Shown: piece after piece, positions 45,532 through 54,775 of the stretch
Layout: every line of letters starts with the position of its first letter
Position numbering within the stretch: position 1 is the stretch's first letter
From: Pseudomonas palmensis
GTDB taxonomy: Bacteria > Pseudomonadota > Gammaproteobacteria > Pseudomonadales > Pseudomonadaceae
Assembly: GCF_017848315.1 (NCBI RefSeq)
Contig: NZ_JAFKEC010000011.1
Span: 1 to 64,000, forward strand
Reading direction: 5' to 3'
Length of the DNA stretch: 64,000 bases
Notes under the pieces: model-generated
Database searches by the model: none
Told to the model about the DNA's origin: nothing
The model's input: the letters and a program-made list of their open reading frames with translations, nothing else
Made by a program: the position numbers and the translations under genes

Positions 45532-46272
45532 TCAACGCGCCCGCCATTCCCCCAGGCGACCGCGCAAGCGTGCGGCGCACTGGCTGTGCAACTGGCTGAC
45601 ACGCGACTCGCTGACCCCCAGCACCTCGCCGATTTCCTTGAGGTTCAGCTCTTCGTCGTAGTACAGCGCCAGCACCAGGCGCTCGCGCTCGGGCAGGTTG
45701 GCGATTGCATCCGCCAGGGCTGCCTGAAAGCGCTCGTCTTCCAGATCGCGCGATGGCTCGAGCTGGGCACTGGCGCCGTCCTCGTGCAGGCCTTCATGTT
45801 CGCCGTCCTGCAACAGGTCGTCGAAACTGAACAGGCGACTGCCCAAGGTATCGTTCAAAATCCCGTAATAATCATCGAGACTCAATTGAAGTTCGGCAGC
45901 AACCTCGTGATCTTTAGCATCACGACCGGTTTTTGCTTCAATTGCACGAATCGCGTCACTCACCATGCGGGTATTGCGGTGTACCGAACGCGGCGCCCAA
46001 TCCCCCTTGCGCACCTCGTCGAGCATGGCCCCACGGATGCGGATACCGGCATAGGTCTCGAAACTGGCACCCTTGCTGGAGTCGTACTTGTTGGAGACCT
46101 CGAGCAGGCCGATCATGCCGGCCTGGATCAGGTCTTCCACCTGCACACTGGCTGGCAGACGCGCCAGCAGGTGATAGGCAATGCGCTTGACCAAGGGTGC
46201 GTACCGCTCGATCAGCTCGTACTGGGCATCACGCGAAGCCTTGCTGTACATCCGATAGCCGCTTGCACTCAT
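45532..46272 (-). CDS. fliA: RNA polymerase sigma factor FliA (sigma-28)
   Basis: A 246-residue flagellar sigma factor: region 2 (LIERYAPLVKRIAYHLLARL, KYDSSKGASFETYAGIRIRG), region 3 and region 4 (LKEIGEVLGVSESRVSQLHS). It transcribes late flagellar and chemotaxis genes and is held by FlgM. The ATG overlaps the fleN stop by four bases. Confidence 0.97.
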   Translation of the reverse strand: MSASGYRMYSKASRDAQYELIERYAPLVKRIAYHLLARLPASVQVEDLIQAGMIGLLEVSNKYDSSKGASFETYAGIRIRGAMLDEVRKGDWAPRSVHRNTRMVSDAIRAIEAKTGRDAKDHEVAAELQLSLDDYYGILNDTLGSRLFSFDDLLQDGEHEGLHEDGASAQLEPSRDLEDERFQAALADAIANLPERERLVLALYYDEELNLKEIGEVLGVSESRVSQLHSQCAARLRGRLGEWRAR

Positions 46273-47102
46273 AGCACTGGTCCCGCACTGGTCGGTTGCA
46301 CCAGCCGTTCGACGAAGAACTCCAGATGACCACGCGGGTTGGCAGGCAACGGCCAGCTATCGACCTTCTGAGCAATGGCCTTGAAGGCCAGCGCGCACTT
46401 GGAACGCGGAAAGGCTTCGTAGACTGCTCGCTGCTTCTGCACTGCCTTGCGGACACATTCGTCGTAGGGCACAGCACCGACGTATTGTAAGGCGACATCC
46501 AGGAAGCGATCCGTGACCTTGGTCAATTTGGCGAACAGATTGCGACCTTCCTGAGGGCTTTGTGCCATGTTGGCCAGCACCCGGAAACGGTTCATGCCGT
46601 AATCGCGGTTCAGCAGCTTGATCAGGGCATAGGCGTCAGTGATGGACGTGGGCTCGTCGCACACCACCAGCAGCACTTCCTGGGCCGCGCGCACGAAGCT
46701 GACGACCGAATCGCCGATGCCGGCCGCGGTGTCGATGACCAGCACGTCGAGGTTGTCGCCGATCTCGCTGAACGCCTGGATCAGCCCGGCATGCTGGGCC
46801 GGCGCCAGGTGCACCATGCTCTGGGTGCCGGAGGCCGCAGGCACGATGCGTACCCCGCCAGGCCCCGGCAGCAGCACGTCGCGCAGCTCGCAGCGGCCCT
46901 CGATGACATCGGCCAGTGTGCGTTTGGGGGTCAGGCCGAGCAAGACGTCGACGTTGGCCAGGCCCAGGTCGGCGTCCAGCAGCATGACCCGACGGCCAAG
47001 CTCAGCCAGCGCCAATGACAAGTTCACTGACACGTTGGTCTTGCCGACGCCACCTTTGCCGCCTGTCACGGCGATCACCTGTACGGGATGCATGCTGCCC
47101 AT
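46269..47102 (-). CDS. fleN: Flagellar number regulator FleN (FlhG)
   Basis: A 277-residue MinD-like ATPase: deviant Walker A GGKGGVGKTNVS near residue 14 and LLDADLGLANVDVLLG near 40. In Pseudomonas it binds FleQ and limits flagella to the correct number. It is preceded by a 119-base gap after flhF in which I see no convincing promoter. Confidence 0.96.
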   Translation of the reverse strand: MGSMHPVQVIAVTGGKGGVGKTNVSVNLSLALAELGRRVMLLDADLGLANVDVLLGLTPKRTLADVIEGRCELRDVLLPGPGGVRIVPAASGTQSMVHLAPAQHAGLIQAFSEIGDNLDVLVIDTAAGIGDSVVSFVRAAQEVLLVVCDEPTSITDAYALIKLLNRDYGMNRFRVLANMAQSPQEGRNLFAKLTKVTDRFLDVALQYVGAVPYDECVRKAVQKQRAVYEAFPRSKCALAFKAIAQKVDSWPLPANPRGHLEFFVERLVQPTSAGPVL

Positions 47103-47221
47103 GTTTGTTCTTTACCTTGTCTTACTTAGACCGAGGCCACATGACTGGCTGCGCTTTCAACACCTGAAAAATGCCTGGCAGACCATTGATGTAGGTACTT
47201 TGCAACGTATACACATTTACC

Positions 47222-48532
47222 TCAGCCGACACGCTTGCCGTCGCTGTGGTACAGATCGGCGAACATGTCGGCCATGGCCTCTTCGCTGGGATCGTCCTGC
47301 ATTTGTACACTGACCGCGCGACTGACCAGATGGTGCCGGCGCGGCAAGTGCAGATCGTCCGGAATGCGCGGCCCATCGGTCAGATAGGCCACCGGCAACT
47401 CATGCGTGATGGCCAGGCTCAGCACCTCGCCCAGGCACGCCGTTTCGTCGAGCTTGGTCAGGATGCAACCGGCCAGCCCGCAGCGCTTGTAGCTGTGGTA
47501 GGCAGCGGTCAGCACCTGCTTCTGGCTGGTGGTGGCCAGCACCAGGTAATTCTTGGCCTGGATGCCGCGCCCGGCCAGGGTTTCGAGCTGCATGCGCAGT
47601 GCCGGGTCGCTGGCCTGCAGGCCGGCGGTATCGATCAGCACCACGCGCTTGCGCAGCAGAGGGTCCAGGGCCTGGGCCAGCGACTGGCCGGGGTCGACGT
47701 GGGTCACCGACACATTCAGGATGCGCCCCAGGGTCTTGAGTTGTTCCTGGGCGCCGATGCGAAAGCTGTCCATGCTCACCAGCGCGATGTTCTGCGCGCC
47801 GTACTTGAGCACATAGCGCGCCGCCAGCTTGGCCAGGGTGGTGGTCTTGCCCATGCCGGCCGGGCCGACCATGGCGATCACGCCGCCCTCTTCGATCGGC
47901 TCGATTTCCGGCACCTGGATCATGCGGGCCAGGTGCGCCAGCAGCATGCGCCAGGCCTGGCGGGGCTCTTCGATGTCGGCAGTGATGTCCAGCACCTCGC
48001 GGGCCAGCGGCCCGGCGATGCCGATGCGCTGCAGGCGGCGCCAGAGGTTGGCCTGGTGCGGCTTGCTGCCCTGCAGCTGGGTCCAGGCCAGCGAGCCGAG
48101 CTGCACTTCGAGCAGCTCGCGCAGGCCCGAGAGCTCCGAACGCATGGAATCGAACAGGCGCTGATCGACCGGCGCCGGGGCCGCTGCCTGAGGCCGCACG
48201 GGGGCCTCGACTTGCGGCTCTACCAGCGGCTCGGAGGCGGTCAGCGGCAGGCCGGCGAACAACTGGCGGTTGCCCTCCTCGCCTTCGACCCGGCTGCTGA
48301 GCTCGGCCTGCGCGGTGACGATGCGCGACTGGGTCTTGCGCAGTTCGTCCTCGAGCTCGACGTTCGGCACCCGCGGCGCAAGCGCGGACAGCTTGTAGTC
48401 CAGCGCCGCCGTCAGCTCGACACCGCCAGCAATCCGTCGGTTGCCGATGATGGCGGCCTCTGCCCCCAGCTCATCACGAACCAGCTTCATGGCCTGACGC
48501 ATATCAGCGGCGAAAAAACGCTTAACTTGCAT
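47222..48532 (-). CDS. flhF: SRP-like GTPase FlhF (polar placement of flagella)
   Basis: A 436-residue protein: basic N-terminal B domain (MQVKRFFAADMRQAMKLV), a variable Pro-rich middle (about 90-125), then NG GTPase domains with P-loop GPAGMGKT at 223-230 and LIDTAGL. It recruits FliF to the pole. It starts 11 bases after the flhA stop. Confidence 0.96.
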   Translation of the reverse strand: MQVKRFFAADMRQAMKLVRDELGAEAAIIGNRRIAGGVELTAALDYKLSALAPRVPNVELEDELRKTQSRIVTAQAELSSRVEGEEGNRQLFAGLPLTASEPLVEPQVEAPVRPQAAAPAPVDQRLFDSMRSELSGLRELLEVQLGSLAWTQLQGSKPHQANLWRRLQRIGIAGPLAREVLDITADIEEPRQAWRMLLAHLARMIQVPEIEPIEEGGVIAMVGPAGMGKTTTLAKLAARYVLKYGAQNIALVSMDSFRIGAQEQLKTLGRILNVSVTHVDPGQSLAQALDPLLRKRVVLIDTAGLQASDPALRMQLETLAGRGIQAKNYLVLATTSQKQVLTAAYHSYKRCGLAGCILTKLDETACLGEVLSLAITHELPVAYLTDGPRIPDDLHLPRRHHLVSRAVSVQMQDDPSEEAMADMFADLYHSDGKRVG

Positions 48533-48543
48533 ATCCCACTACC

Positions 48544-50673
48544 TCAGCCGTTGGGGCCTACTGTGGCAACGATGGTAACTTGCTTGTTGTCAGGTATTTC
48601 CTGATACGCCAAAACATGCAAATTCGGTACAGCCAGGCGGCCAAAACGCGACAGCATCTGTCGAACGGGTCCTGCGACCAGCAGGATTGCAGGTTGCCCT
48701 TGCATCTCCTGACGCTGGGCGGCCTCGATCAACGAACGCTGAAGCTTTTCGGCCATGCTCGGCTCAAGAAGAACACCATCTTCCTGACCCTGCCCGGCCC
48801 TTTGCAAACTATTGAGCAAAATCTGTTCCAACCTTGGCTCAAGCGTGATCACAGGCAGCTCGGACTCAGTTCCTACAATGCTTTGCACGATTGCGCGGCT
48901 CAATCCTACGCGCACCGAAGCCACCAGCGCGGCGGTATCTTGACTCTTGGCGGCATTGTTGGCGATGGCTTCGGCAATGGTGCGGATGTCGCGCACCGGC
49001 ACCTGCTCGGCCAGCAACGCCTGCAGCACCTTGAGCAGACCGGACAGCGGCAGCACCCCCGGTACCAGTTCCTCGGCCAGCTTGGGCGAGCCCTTGGCCA
49101 GGACCTGCAGCAGTTGCTGTACCTCTTCGTGACCGATCAGCTCGTGGCAATGCTTGTAGAGGATCTGGTTGAGGTGGGTGGCGACCACGGTGCTCGCGTC
49201 CACCACGGTGTAGCCCAGCGATTGCGCCTGGCTGCGCTGGGCCACATCGATCCACACTGCCTCCAGGCCGAAGGCCGGGTCCCTGGCGGCGATGCCGTTG
49301 AGGTTGCCGAACACCTGCCCCGGGTTGATCGCCAGTTCGCGGTCGGGGTAGATCTCGGCCTCGGCCAGGATCACCCCCATCAGCGTCAGGCGGTAGGCGC
49401 TGGGGGCCAGGTCGAGGTTGTCGCGGATGTGCACGGTGGGCATCAGGAAGCCCAGGTCCTGGGACAGCTTCTTGCGTACCCCCTTGATCCGCGCCAGCAA
49501 CTGCCCACCCTGGTTGCGGTCCACCAGCGGGATCAGCCGGTAGCCGACTTCCAGGCCGATCATGTCGATCGGGGTAACGTCGTCCCAGCCCAGCTCCTTG
49601 GTTTCCTGAGCACGCTGCGGCGACGGCAGCAGGTCCTGCTGGCGCTGCACTTCCTGCTGTGCCTTGACCTTGGCCTGGTTCTGCTTGCGCCACACCAGGT
49701 AGGCGCCGCCCGCGGCCATCAGGCCGAGGCTGAGGAATGCCACGTGCGGCATGCCCGGCACCAGCCCCATGACGATCATCAGGCCGCCGGACACGGCCAG
49801 CGCCTTGGGCGAATCGAACATCTGCCGGTTGATCTGCTTGCCCATTTCCTCGGAGCCCGAGGCACGGGTAACCATGATCGCGGCGGCGGTGGACAGCAGC
49901 AGCGAAGGCAACTGCGCCACCAAACCGTCACCGATGGTGAGCAGCGCATACACGCGACCGGCGTCGCCGAAGGTCATGCCGTGCTGGAAGATACCCACGG
50001 CCATGCCGCCGATCAGGTTGATGAACAGGATCAGCAGGCCGGCGATGGCGTCACCGCGCACGAACTTGCTGGCACCGTCCATCGAACCGTAGAACTCGGC
50101 CTCCTGGGCCACTTCGGTACGCCGTGCCTTGGCCTGGGCCTGGTCGATCAGGCCGGCGTTGAGGTCGGCGTCGATGGCCATCTGCTTGCCGGGCATGGCG
50201 TCGAGGGTGAAGCGCGCGCTCACCTCGGAAATGCGCCCCGCACCCTTGGTCACCACCACGAAGTTGATGATCATGAGGATCGCGAACACCACGATACCGA
50301 CCACGTAGTTGCCGCCGATCACCACCTCGCCGAAGGCCTGGATCACCTTGCCCGCGGCTTCGTGGCCGTCGTGACCGTGGAGCATCACCACCCGCGTGGA
50401 CGCCACGTTCAGCGCCAGGCGCAGCAGCGTGGCCACCAGCAGGATGGTCGGAAACACGGCGAAATCCAGCGGGCGCAAGGCGTACACGCACACCAGCAGC
50501 ACGACGATGGACAGGGCGATGTTGAAGGTGAAGAACACGTCGAGCAGGAACGGCGGGATCGGCAACATCATCATTGCCAACATCACCAGCAGCAACAGCG
50601 GCACCCCCAGGTTGCCCCGGCCGAGCCCGGACAGGTTGCTACGGGCGCTGTTGATTAACTGAGAGCGATCCAC
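48544..50673 (-). CDS. flhA: Flagellar export gate protein FlhA
   Basis: A 709-residue protein with eight membrane helices (to about residue 325) and a large cytoplasmic ring domain. The FHIPEP-family signature lies near residue 145 (VVTKGAGRISEVSARFTLDAMPGK). It starts with GTG at 50673, with AGAGGAAT upstream, 56 bases after a sigma-54 promoter. It forms the nonameric export gate. Confidence 0.97.
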   Translation of the reverse strand: MDRSQLINSARSNLSGLGRGNLGVPLLLLVMLAMMMLPIPPFLLDVFFTFNIALSIVVLLVCVYALRPLDFAVFPTILLVATLLRLALNVASTRVVMLHGHDGHEAAGKVIQAFGEVVIGGNYVVGIVVFAILMIINFVVVTKGAGRISEVSARFTLDAMPGKQMAIDADLNAGLIDQAQAKARRTEVAQEAEFYGSMDGASKFVRGDAIAGLLILFINLIGGMAVGIFQHGMTFGDAGRVYALLTIGDGLVAQLPSLLLSTAAAIMVTRASGSEEMGKQINRQMFDSPKALAVSGGLMIVMGLVPGMPHVAFLSLGLMAAGGAYLVWRKQNQAKVKAQQEVQRQQDLLPSPQRAQETKELGWDDVTPIDMIGLEVGYRLIPLVDRNQGGQLLARIKGVRKKLSQDLGFLMPTVHIRDNLDLAPSAYRLTLMGVILAEAEIYPDRELAINPGQVFGNLNGIAARDPAFGLEAVWIDVAQRSQAQSLGYTVVDASTVVATHLNQILYKHCHELIGHEEVQQLLQVLAKGSPKLAEELVPGVLPLSGLLKVLQALLAEQVPVRDIRTIAEAIANNAAKSQDTAALVASVRVGLSRAIVQSIVGTESELPVITLEPRLEQILLNSLQRAGQGQEDGVLLEPSMAEKLQRSLIEAAQRQEMQGQPAILLVAGPVRQMLSRFGRLAVPNLHVLAYQEIPDNKQVTIVATVGPNG

Positions 50674-50728
50674 CGATATTCCTCTTCAAGCAAACTTTTG
50701 ACGCCATGCGGGCGCTTGGCGCTGCTAT

Positions 50729-50744
50729 TGCAAGAAGCTTTCCA
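50729..50744 (-). promoter_or_regulatory. Sigma-54 promoter of flhA
   Basis: On the minus strand TGGAAAGCTTCTTGCA has the invariant GG-N10-GC spacing and matches the TTGCA -12 half well; the -24 half (TGGAAAG) is weaker than TGGCACG. It lies in the 164-base flhB-flhA gap, and flhA of Pseudomonas is known to be FleQ/RpoN dependent. Confidence 0.75.
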
Positions 50745-50777
50745 ACTTTGGATCAGTGACGCGACCTTCGCCGACAC

Positions 50778-50806
50778 TGCCGGCTCCTGCAGCGAAGGGG
50801 CCGGCA
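50778..50806. other. Hairpin and degenerate REP after flhB
   Basis: TGCCGGC (50778-50784) and GCCGGCA (50800-50806) can pair 32 bases past the flhB stop. The sequence between resembles a decayed TAGGAGCC-type element. No T-run, so terminator function is uncertain. Confidence 0.35.
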
Positions 50807-50837
50807 CCTCGGCGCCGACGGGAAGAGCTCAAACGGT

Positions 50838-51974
50838 TCAGGAATCGCGGCGCAGGTCCGGCGGAATCGGCAGATCCTTGAGCGGCTCCGGCGCCTTGCC
50901 CTTGCCCGCCCGGTGCTGGCGAATCTGGTACACGTAGGCCAGCACCTGGGCCACGGCCAGGTACAGGCCGGCCGGGATCTCTTCCTCGAGCTCGGTGGAG
51001 TAGAAGATCGAACGCGCCAGCTCCGGCGATTCCAGAACCTGGATGTTGTGGGCATTGGCGATTTCGCGAATCTTCAGCGCCAGGAAATCGGTGCCCTTGG
51101 CCAGCAGCGTCGGCGCATTGCCCTTCTCGGGGTCGTACTTGAGCGCCACCGCATAGTGGGTCGGGTTGGTGATGATCACGTCGGCATCGGGGATCGCCGC
51201 CATCATGCGCCGCTGCGACATCTCGCGCTGCAACTGGCGAATACGCTGCTTGACCTCCGGCTTGCCCTCGCTGTTCTTGTACTCGTCGCGCACCTCCTGC
51301 TTGGTCATCAGCAGCTTCTTGTGCGACTGGTACAGCTGCAACGGCACGTCCACCAGGGCAATCAGCAACAGGCCGGCGGCCATCCACAGGGCACTCCAGC
51401 CCACCACCTGTACGCTGTGGATGATCGCCTGCTCCAGCGGCTCGTTGGCAATGGCCAGCAGGTCGTCACGGTCCGACGACAACACCACCAGCGCCACGAT
51501 CAGGATCACGAAGAACTTCGCCAGGGCCTTGAGCAGCTCGGTCAGTGCGTTCAGGGAAAACATGCGCTTGATCCCCGACAGCGGGTTCATGCGGCTGAAC
51601 TTGGGCGCCAGGGTGCCGCCGGCAAACAGCCAGCCACCCAGCGAGATCGGCCCGATGAAGGCCACGATCAGCGCCACCAGCAATACCGGCTGCAGCGCCA
51701 TCAGGGCCATCTTGCCCGAGGCCAGCAAGAAGGTGCCCATCGAGCGCTCGTCGATCAGCGTGTCGCGCGACAGGGTGAAGTTGATGCGCATGATGTCCAT
51801 CAGCACTTCGGCCAGGCCACCACCGAACACCAGCAGGCCACCGGCCCCGGCCAGGGTCACCACCACCGTGTTGAGCTCCTTGGAACGGGCGATCTCGCCC
51901 TTCTCGCGGGCGTCCTTCTTCTTTTTCTCCGTGGGGTCTTCTGTCTTGTCCTGACCGCTTTCGCTCTCTGCCAT
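50838..51974 (-). CDS. flhB: Flagellar export switch protein FlhB
   Basis: A 378-residue protein with four membrane helices and a cytoplasmic domain carrying the autocleavage site NPTH at 270-273 (IITNPTHYAVALKY). Cleavage and FliK contact switch export from hook to filament proteins. The C-terminal tail ends PPDLRRDS. Ends the fliLMNOPQR-flhB run; starts two bases after fliR. Confidence 0.97.
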   Translation of the reverse strand: MAESESGQDKTEDPTEKKKKDAREKGEIARSKELNTVVVTLAGAGGLLVFGGGLAEVLMDIMRINFTLSRDTLIDERSMGTFLLASGKMALMALQPVLLVALIVAFIGPISLGGWLFAGGTLAPKFSRMNPLSGIKRMFSLNALTELLKALAKFFVILIVALVVLSSDRDDLLAIANEPLEQAIIHSVQVVGWSALWMAAGLLLIALVDVPLQLYQSHKKLLMTKQEVRDEYKNSEGKPEVKQRIRQLQREMSQRRMMAAIPDADVIITNPTHYAVALKYDPEKGNAPTLLAKGTDFLALKIREIANAHNIQVLESPELARSIFYSTELEEEIPAGLYLAVAQVLAYVYQIRQHRAGKGKAPEPLKDLPIPPDLRRDS

Positions 51975-51976
51975 GC

Positions 51977-52753
51977 TCAGCTCGCCCTCGCCAGCTCACG
52001 CAGCCACTGCAGGGCCTCGGAGGCCAGCGCCTGGTAATGGGAAAGGATGTCGGCCAGGACAACCCAGAAAATCCCGAGCCCCAGCACCAGGGTCAACGGG
52101 AAACCGATGGAGAAGATGTTCAGCTGCGGCGCTGCACGGGTCATCACGCCGAAGGCGATGTTCACCACCAGCAGCGCGGTGATCGCCGGCAGCACCAGCA
52201 GCAGCGCCGCGCCCAGCACCCAGCTCAGCCGCCCGACCAGGTCCCAGTAGTGGTTGACCATCAGGCCGGTGCCCACCGGCAAGGTGGTGAAGCTCTCGGT
52301 GATCACCTCGAACACCACCAGGTGCCCGTTCATCGACAGGAACAGCAGCGTCACCAGCATGCTCAGGAACTGGCTGACCACCGCCACGTTGACGCCGTTG
52401 ACCGGGTCGACCATGGAGGCGAAGGCCATGCCCATCTGGATGGCCACCACCTGCCCGGCCACCACGAATATCTGGAAGAACAGTTGCAGCGACAGGCCGA
52501 ATACCGCACCGATGAGGATCTGCTCGGCAATCAGCAGCAGCCCGCTGAGCGACAGCGGATTGACTTCGGGCATCGGCGGCAGGCCCGGCACCACCACCAC
52601 GGTGATCGCCAGGGCCAGGTACAGGCGGATACGCCCCGGCACCATCTTGGTCCCGATGATGGGCATGGTCATCAGCACAGCGGCAATGCGAAACAGCGGC
52701 AGGATGAAGCTCGCCACCCAGGTGGCGATCTGCGCATCAGTCAACTGGAGCAT
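51977..52753 (-). CDS. fliR: Flagellar export protein FliR
   Basis: A 258-residue inner-membrane protein with about six hydrophobic helices, starting MLQLTDAQIATWVASFILPL. With FliP and FliQ it forms the helical export gate. Seven bases separate it from fliQ. Confidence 0.95.
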   Translation of the reverse strand: MLQLTDAQIATWVASFILPLFRIAAVLMTMPIIGTKMVPGRIRLYLALAITVVVVPGLPPMPEVNPLSLSGLLLIAEQILIGAVFGLSLQLFFQIFVVAGQVVAIQMGMAFASMVDPVNGVNVAVVSQFLSMLVTLLFLSMNGHLVVFEVITESFTTLPVGTGLMVNHYWDLVGRLSWVLGAALLLVLPAITALLVVNIAFGVMTRAAPQLNIFSIGFPLTLVLGLGIFWVVLADILSHYQALASEALQWLRELARAS

Positions 52754-52760
52754 CGCGCGC

Positions 52761-53030
52761 TCAGCCGATCAACTGGGGAATGCTGCCGTACAACGACAGG
52801 ATGTATTCCATGAACTTCTGCACCAGCCAGGGCCCGGCCACGATCAGCGTGATCAGCATCACCAGCAGGCGCGGCAGGAAGCTCAGGGTCTGTTCGTTGA
52901 TCTGGGTGGCGGCCTGGAACATGGCCACCATCAGGCCCACCAGCAGGCTCGGTACCACCAGCACGGCCACGATCATGGTAGTCAACCACAGCGCATCGCG
53001 GAACAGGTCGACAGCAACTTCTGGGGTCAT
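52761..53030 (-). CDS. fliQ: Flagellar export protein FliQ
   Basis: An 89-residue protein with two membrane helices (about 15-40 and 55-78), starting MTPEVAVDLFRDALWLT. Gate component in four copies around FliP/FliR. Eighteen bases after fliP. Confidence 0.95.
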   Translation of the reverse strand: MTPEVAVDLFRDALWLTTMIVAVLVVPSLLVGLMVAMFQAATQINEQTLSFLPRLLVMLITLIVAGPWLVQKFMEYILSLYGSIPQLIG

Positions 53031-53048
53031 GTTGTTCTCCTCGGCGCG

Positions 53049-53801
53049 CTAGACGCCACCGAAACTGCCGGCCAGGGTGCCCATGATCAACGCCCAGCCA
53101 TCCACCAGCACGAACAGCATGATCTTGAACGGCAGGGAGATGATCAGCGGCGACAGCATCATCATACCCATGGCCATCAGCACACTGGCCACCACCAGGT
53201 CGATGATCAGGAACGGGATGAAGATCATGAAGCCTATCTGGAACGCGGTCTTGAGTTCGGAGGTGACGAAGGCTGGTACCAGGATGGTCAACGGCGCCTC
53301 GTCCGGCGTGGCGATATCGGTACGCTTGGACAGGCGCATGAACAGGTCGAGATCGCTCTCGCGGGTCTGCGCCAGCATGAAGTCCTTGAGGGGCACCTGG
53401 GCCTTGGCCACCGCGTCCTGGGCCGACAGGGTCTCGGCCAGGTACGGCTGCAGGGCATCCTTGTTCACCCGGTCGAATACCGGCGCCATGATGAACAGGG
53501 TCAGGAACAGCGCCATGCCGGTGAGGATCTGGTTCGACGGCGTCTGCTGCAGGCCCAGGGCCTGGCGCAGGATCGAGAACACAATGATGATCCGGGTGAA
53601 GCTGGTCATCAGGATCACGAACGCCGGAATGAAGCTCAGCGCCGTCATGATCAGCAGGATCTGCAGGCTGACCGAGTACTCCTGCTGCCCATCCGCCCCG
53701 TTGGACAGGGTGATCGCCGGAATCGACAGCGGGTCGGCGGCCAGGGCCAGCGGCGCTGCGAACATCAGCAGCAGGGTCAACAGCATGCGCAATGCGCCCA
53801 T
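53049..53801 (-). CDS. fliP: Flagellar export protein FliP
   Basis: A 250-residue protein with a cleavable signal peptide (ending LALA-ADP), then four helices; family motifs include [24 protein letters not shown] sequence near 70 and [20 protein letters not shown] near 190. ATG at 53801 overlaps the fliO stop by one base; GTG one codon earlier is an alternative. Confidence 0.96.
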   Translation of the reverse strand: MGALRMLLTLLLMFAAPLALAADPLSIPAITLSNGADGQQEYSVSLQILLIMTALSFIPAFVILMTSFTRIIIVFSILRQALGLQQTPSNQILTGMALFLTLFIMAPVFDRVNKDALQPYLAETLSAQDAVAKAQVPLKDFMLAQTRESDLDLFMRLSKRTDIATPDEAPLTILVPAFVTSELKTAFQIGFMIFIPFLIIDLVVASVLMAMGMMMLSPLIISLPFKIMLFVLVDGWALIMGTLAGSFGGV

Positions 53802-54256
53802 CACGACTTGTCCTTTTGATCCTTGCCCAGCAGCTCCATCAGGCGCTGGGCGAATTCGGGCGTAGCCTGGCGGGCGCTGGCCGGTACCTGCACCGGCTCG
53901 GCCAGCACATGCAATGCGGTAAGGCTGCCCGGCGTATGACCGATCAGTATCTGTTCGTTGCCCACCTGCACCAGCAGCAGCCGATCACGCGGGCCGACCA
54001 CGCGCGTGCCGACGATCTCGATGACCTGCTGGCCACGCGGCGTCACGTTCTGCACCCGGCGCAGCAGCCAGGCGAGAAAGAAGATCAGGCCCAGCACCAG
54101 CAACAACCCCAGCACCAGACGGCCCAACTGCCCGCTGGCACTGCCGGCTGCTGCCGTGGTCGCCGCGGCTGTCGTGGCCGCGGGCTGTGCCGCCAGTGCC
54201 AGGTCGAGCCAGAGCAGGCCGACCCCGGTCAGCCCCGCTTGCAGAAGACGCTTCAC
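53801..54256 (-). CDS. fliO: Flagellar assembly protein FliO
   Basis: A 151-residue protein with a signal-like N-terminus, an Ala-rich stretch, one membrane helix ([22 protein letters not shown], about 43-65) and a cytoplasmic domain. It helps assemble the FliP ring. It starts with GTG directly after the fliN stop. Confidence 0.92.
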   Translation of the reverse strand: MKRLLQAGLTGVGLLWLDLALAAQPAATTAAATTAAAGSASGQLGRLVLGLLLVLGLIFFLAWLLRRVQNVTPRGQQVIEIVGTRVVGPRDRLLLVQVGNEQILIGHTPGSLTALHVLAEPVQVPASARQATPEFAQRLMELLGKDQKDKS

Positions 54257-54727
54257 TCAGCGCAGCTTCTTGATGCGTTCGCTCGGGCTGATCACGTCGG
54301 TCAGGCGGATGCCGAACTTCTCGTTCACCACCACCACCTCGCCGTGCGCGATCAGGGTGCCGTTGACCAGCACGTCCAGCGGCTCGCCGGCCAGGCGGTC
54401 CAGCTCGATCACCGAACCCTGGTTCAGTTGCAGCAGGTTGCGGATGTTGATTTCGGTGCTGCCCACTTCCATCGAGATGCTCACCGGAATATCCAGGATC
54501 ACGTCCAGGTTCGGGCCGTCCAGGGTCACTGCATCGTTGCCCTTGGGCGAGCTGCCGAATTCTTCCATCGGCAGGCGGTTGGGCGAGCCGGCACTGCTGC
54601 CGCCGTCAGCCGCCAACAGCGCGTCGATGTCGGACTGGCCGGCGTCGCCGGTCTCGCTCAGGGCTGCTGCCCACTCATCGGCCAGGGCCTGGTCTTCCAT
54701 GGAGGTGATATCGTTTTCGTCAGCCAT
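54257..54727 (-). CDS. fliN: Flagellar C-ring protein FliN
   Basis: A 156-residue switch protein with the SpoA domain at about 75-152 (VILDIPVSISMEVGSTEINI, GEPLDVLVNGTLIAHGEVVV). The N-terminal extension has GQSDIDALLAADGG at 30-43, similar to the CheY-binding peptide of FliM. It forms the base of the C-ring. 48 bases after fliM. Confidence 0.96.
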   Translation of the reverse strand: MADENDITSMEDQALADEWAAALSETGDAGQSDIDALLAADGGSSAGSPNRLPMEEFGSSPKGNDAVTLDGPNLDVILDIPVSISMEVGSTEINIRNLLQLNQGSVIELDRLAGEPLDVLVNGTLIAHGEVVVVNEKFGIRLTDVISPSERIKKLR

Positions 54728-54775
54728 CTTGTCCTCGACGGGGCAATCAATTCGGAGTTAAAGCCAGGGTACCGA

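Noticed and set aside
47103..47221. Possible sigma-54 element before fleN (TGTGTATACGTTGCA on the minus strand)
   Set aside because: The -12 half is good but the invariant GG of the -24 half is replaced by TG, so it does not meet the consensus.
48580..50658. Long plus-strand open frame opposite flhA (also ones opposite ccmF and cheA)
   Set aside because: Antisense shadows; translations are His/Gln/Arg-rich without domains, while the opposite strands encode clear flagellar and ccm proteins.
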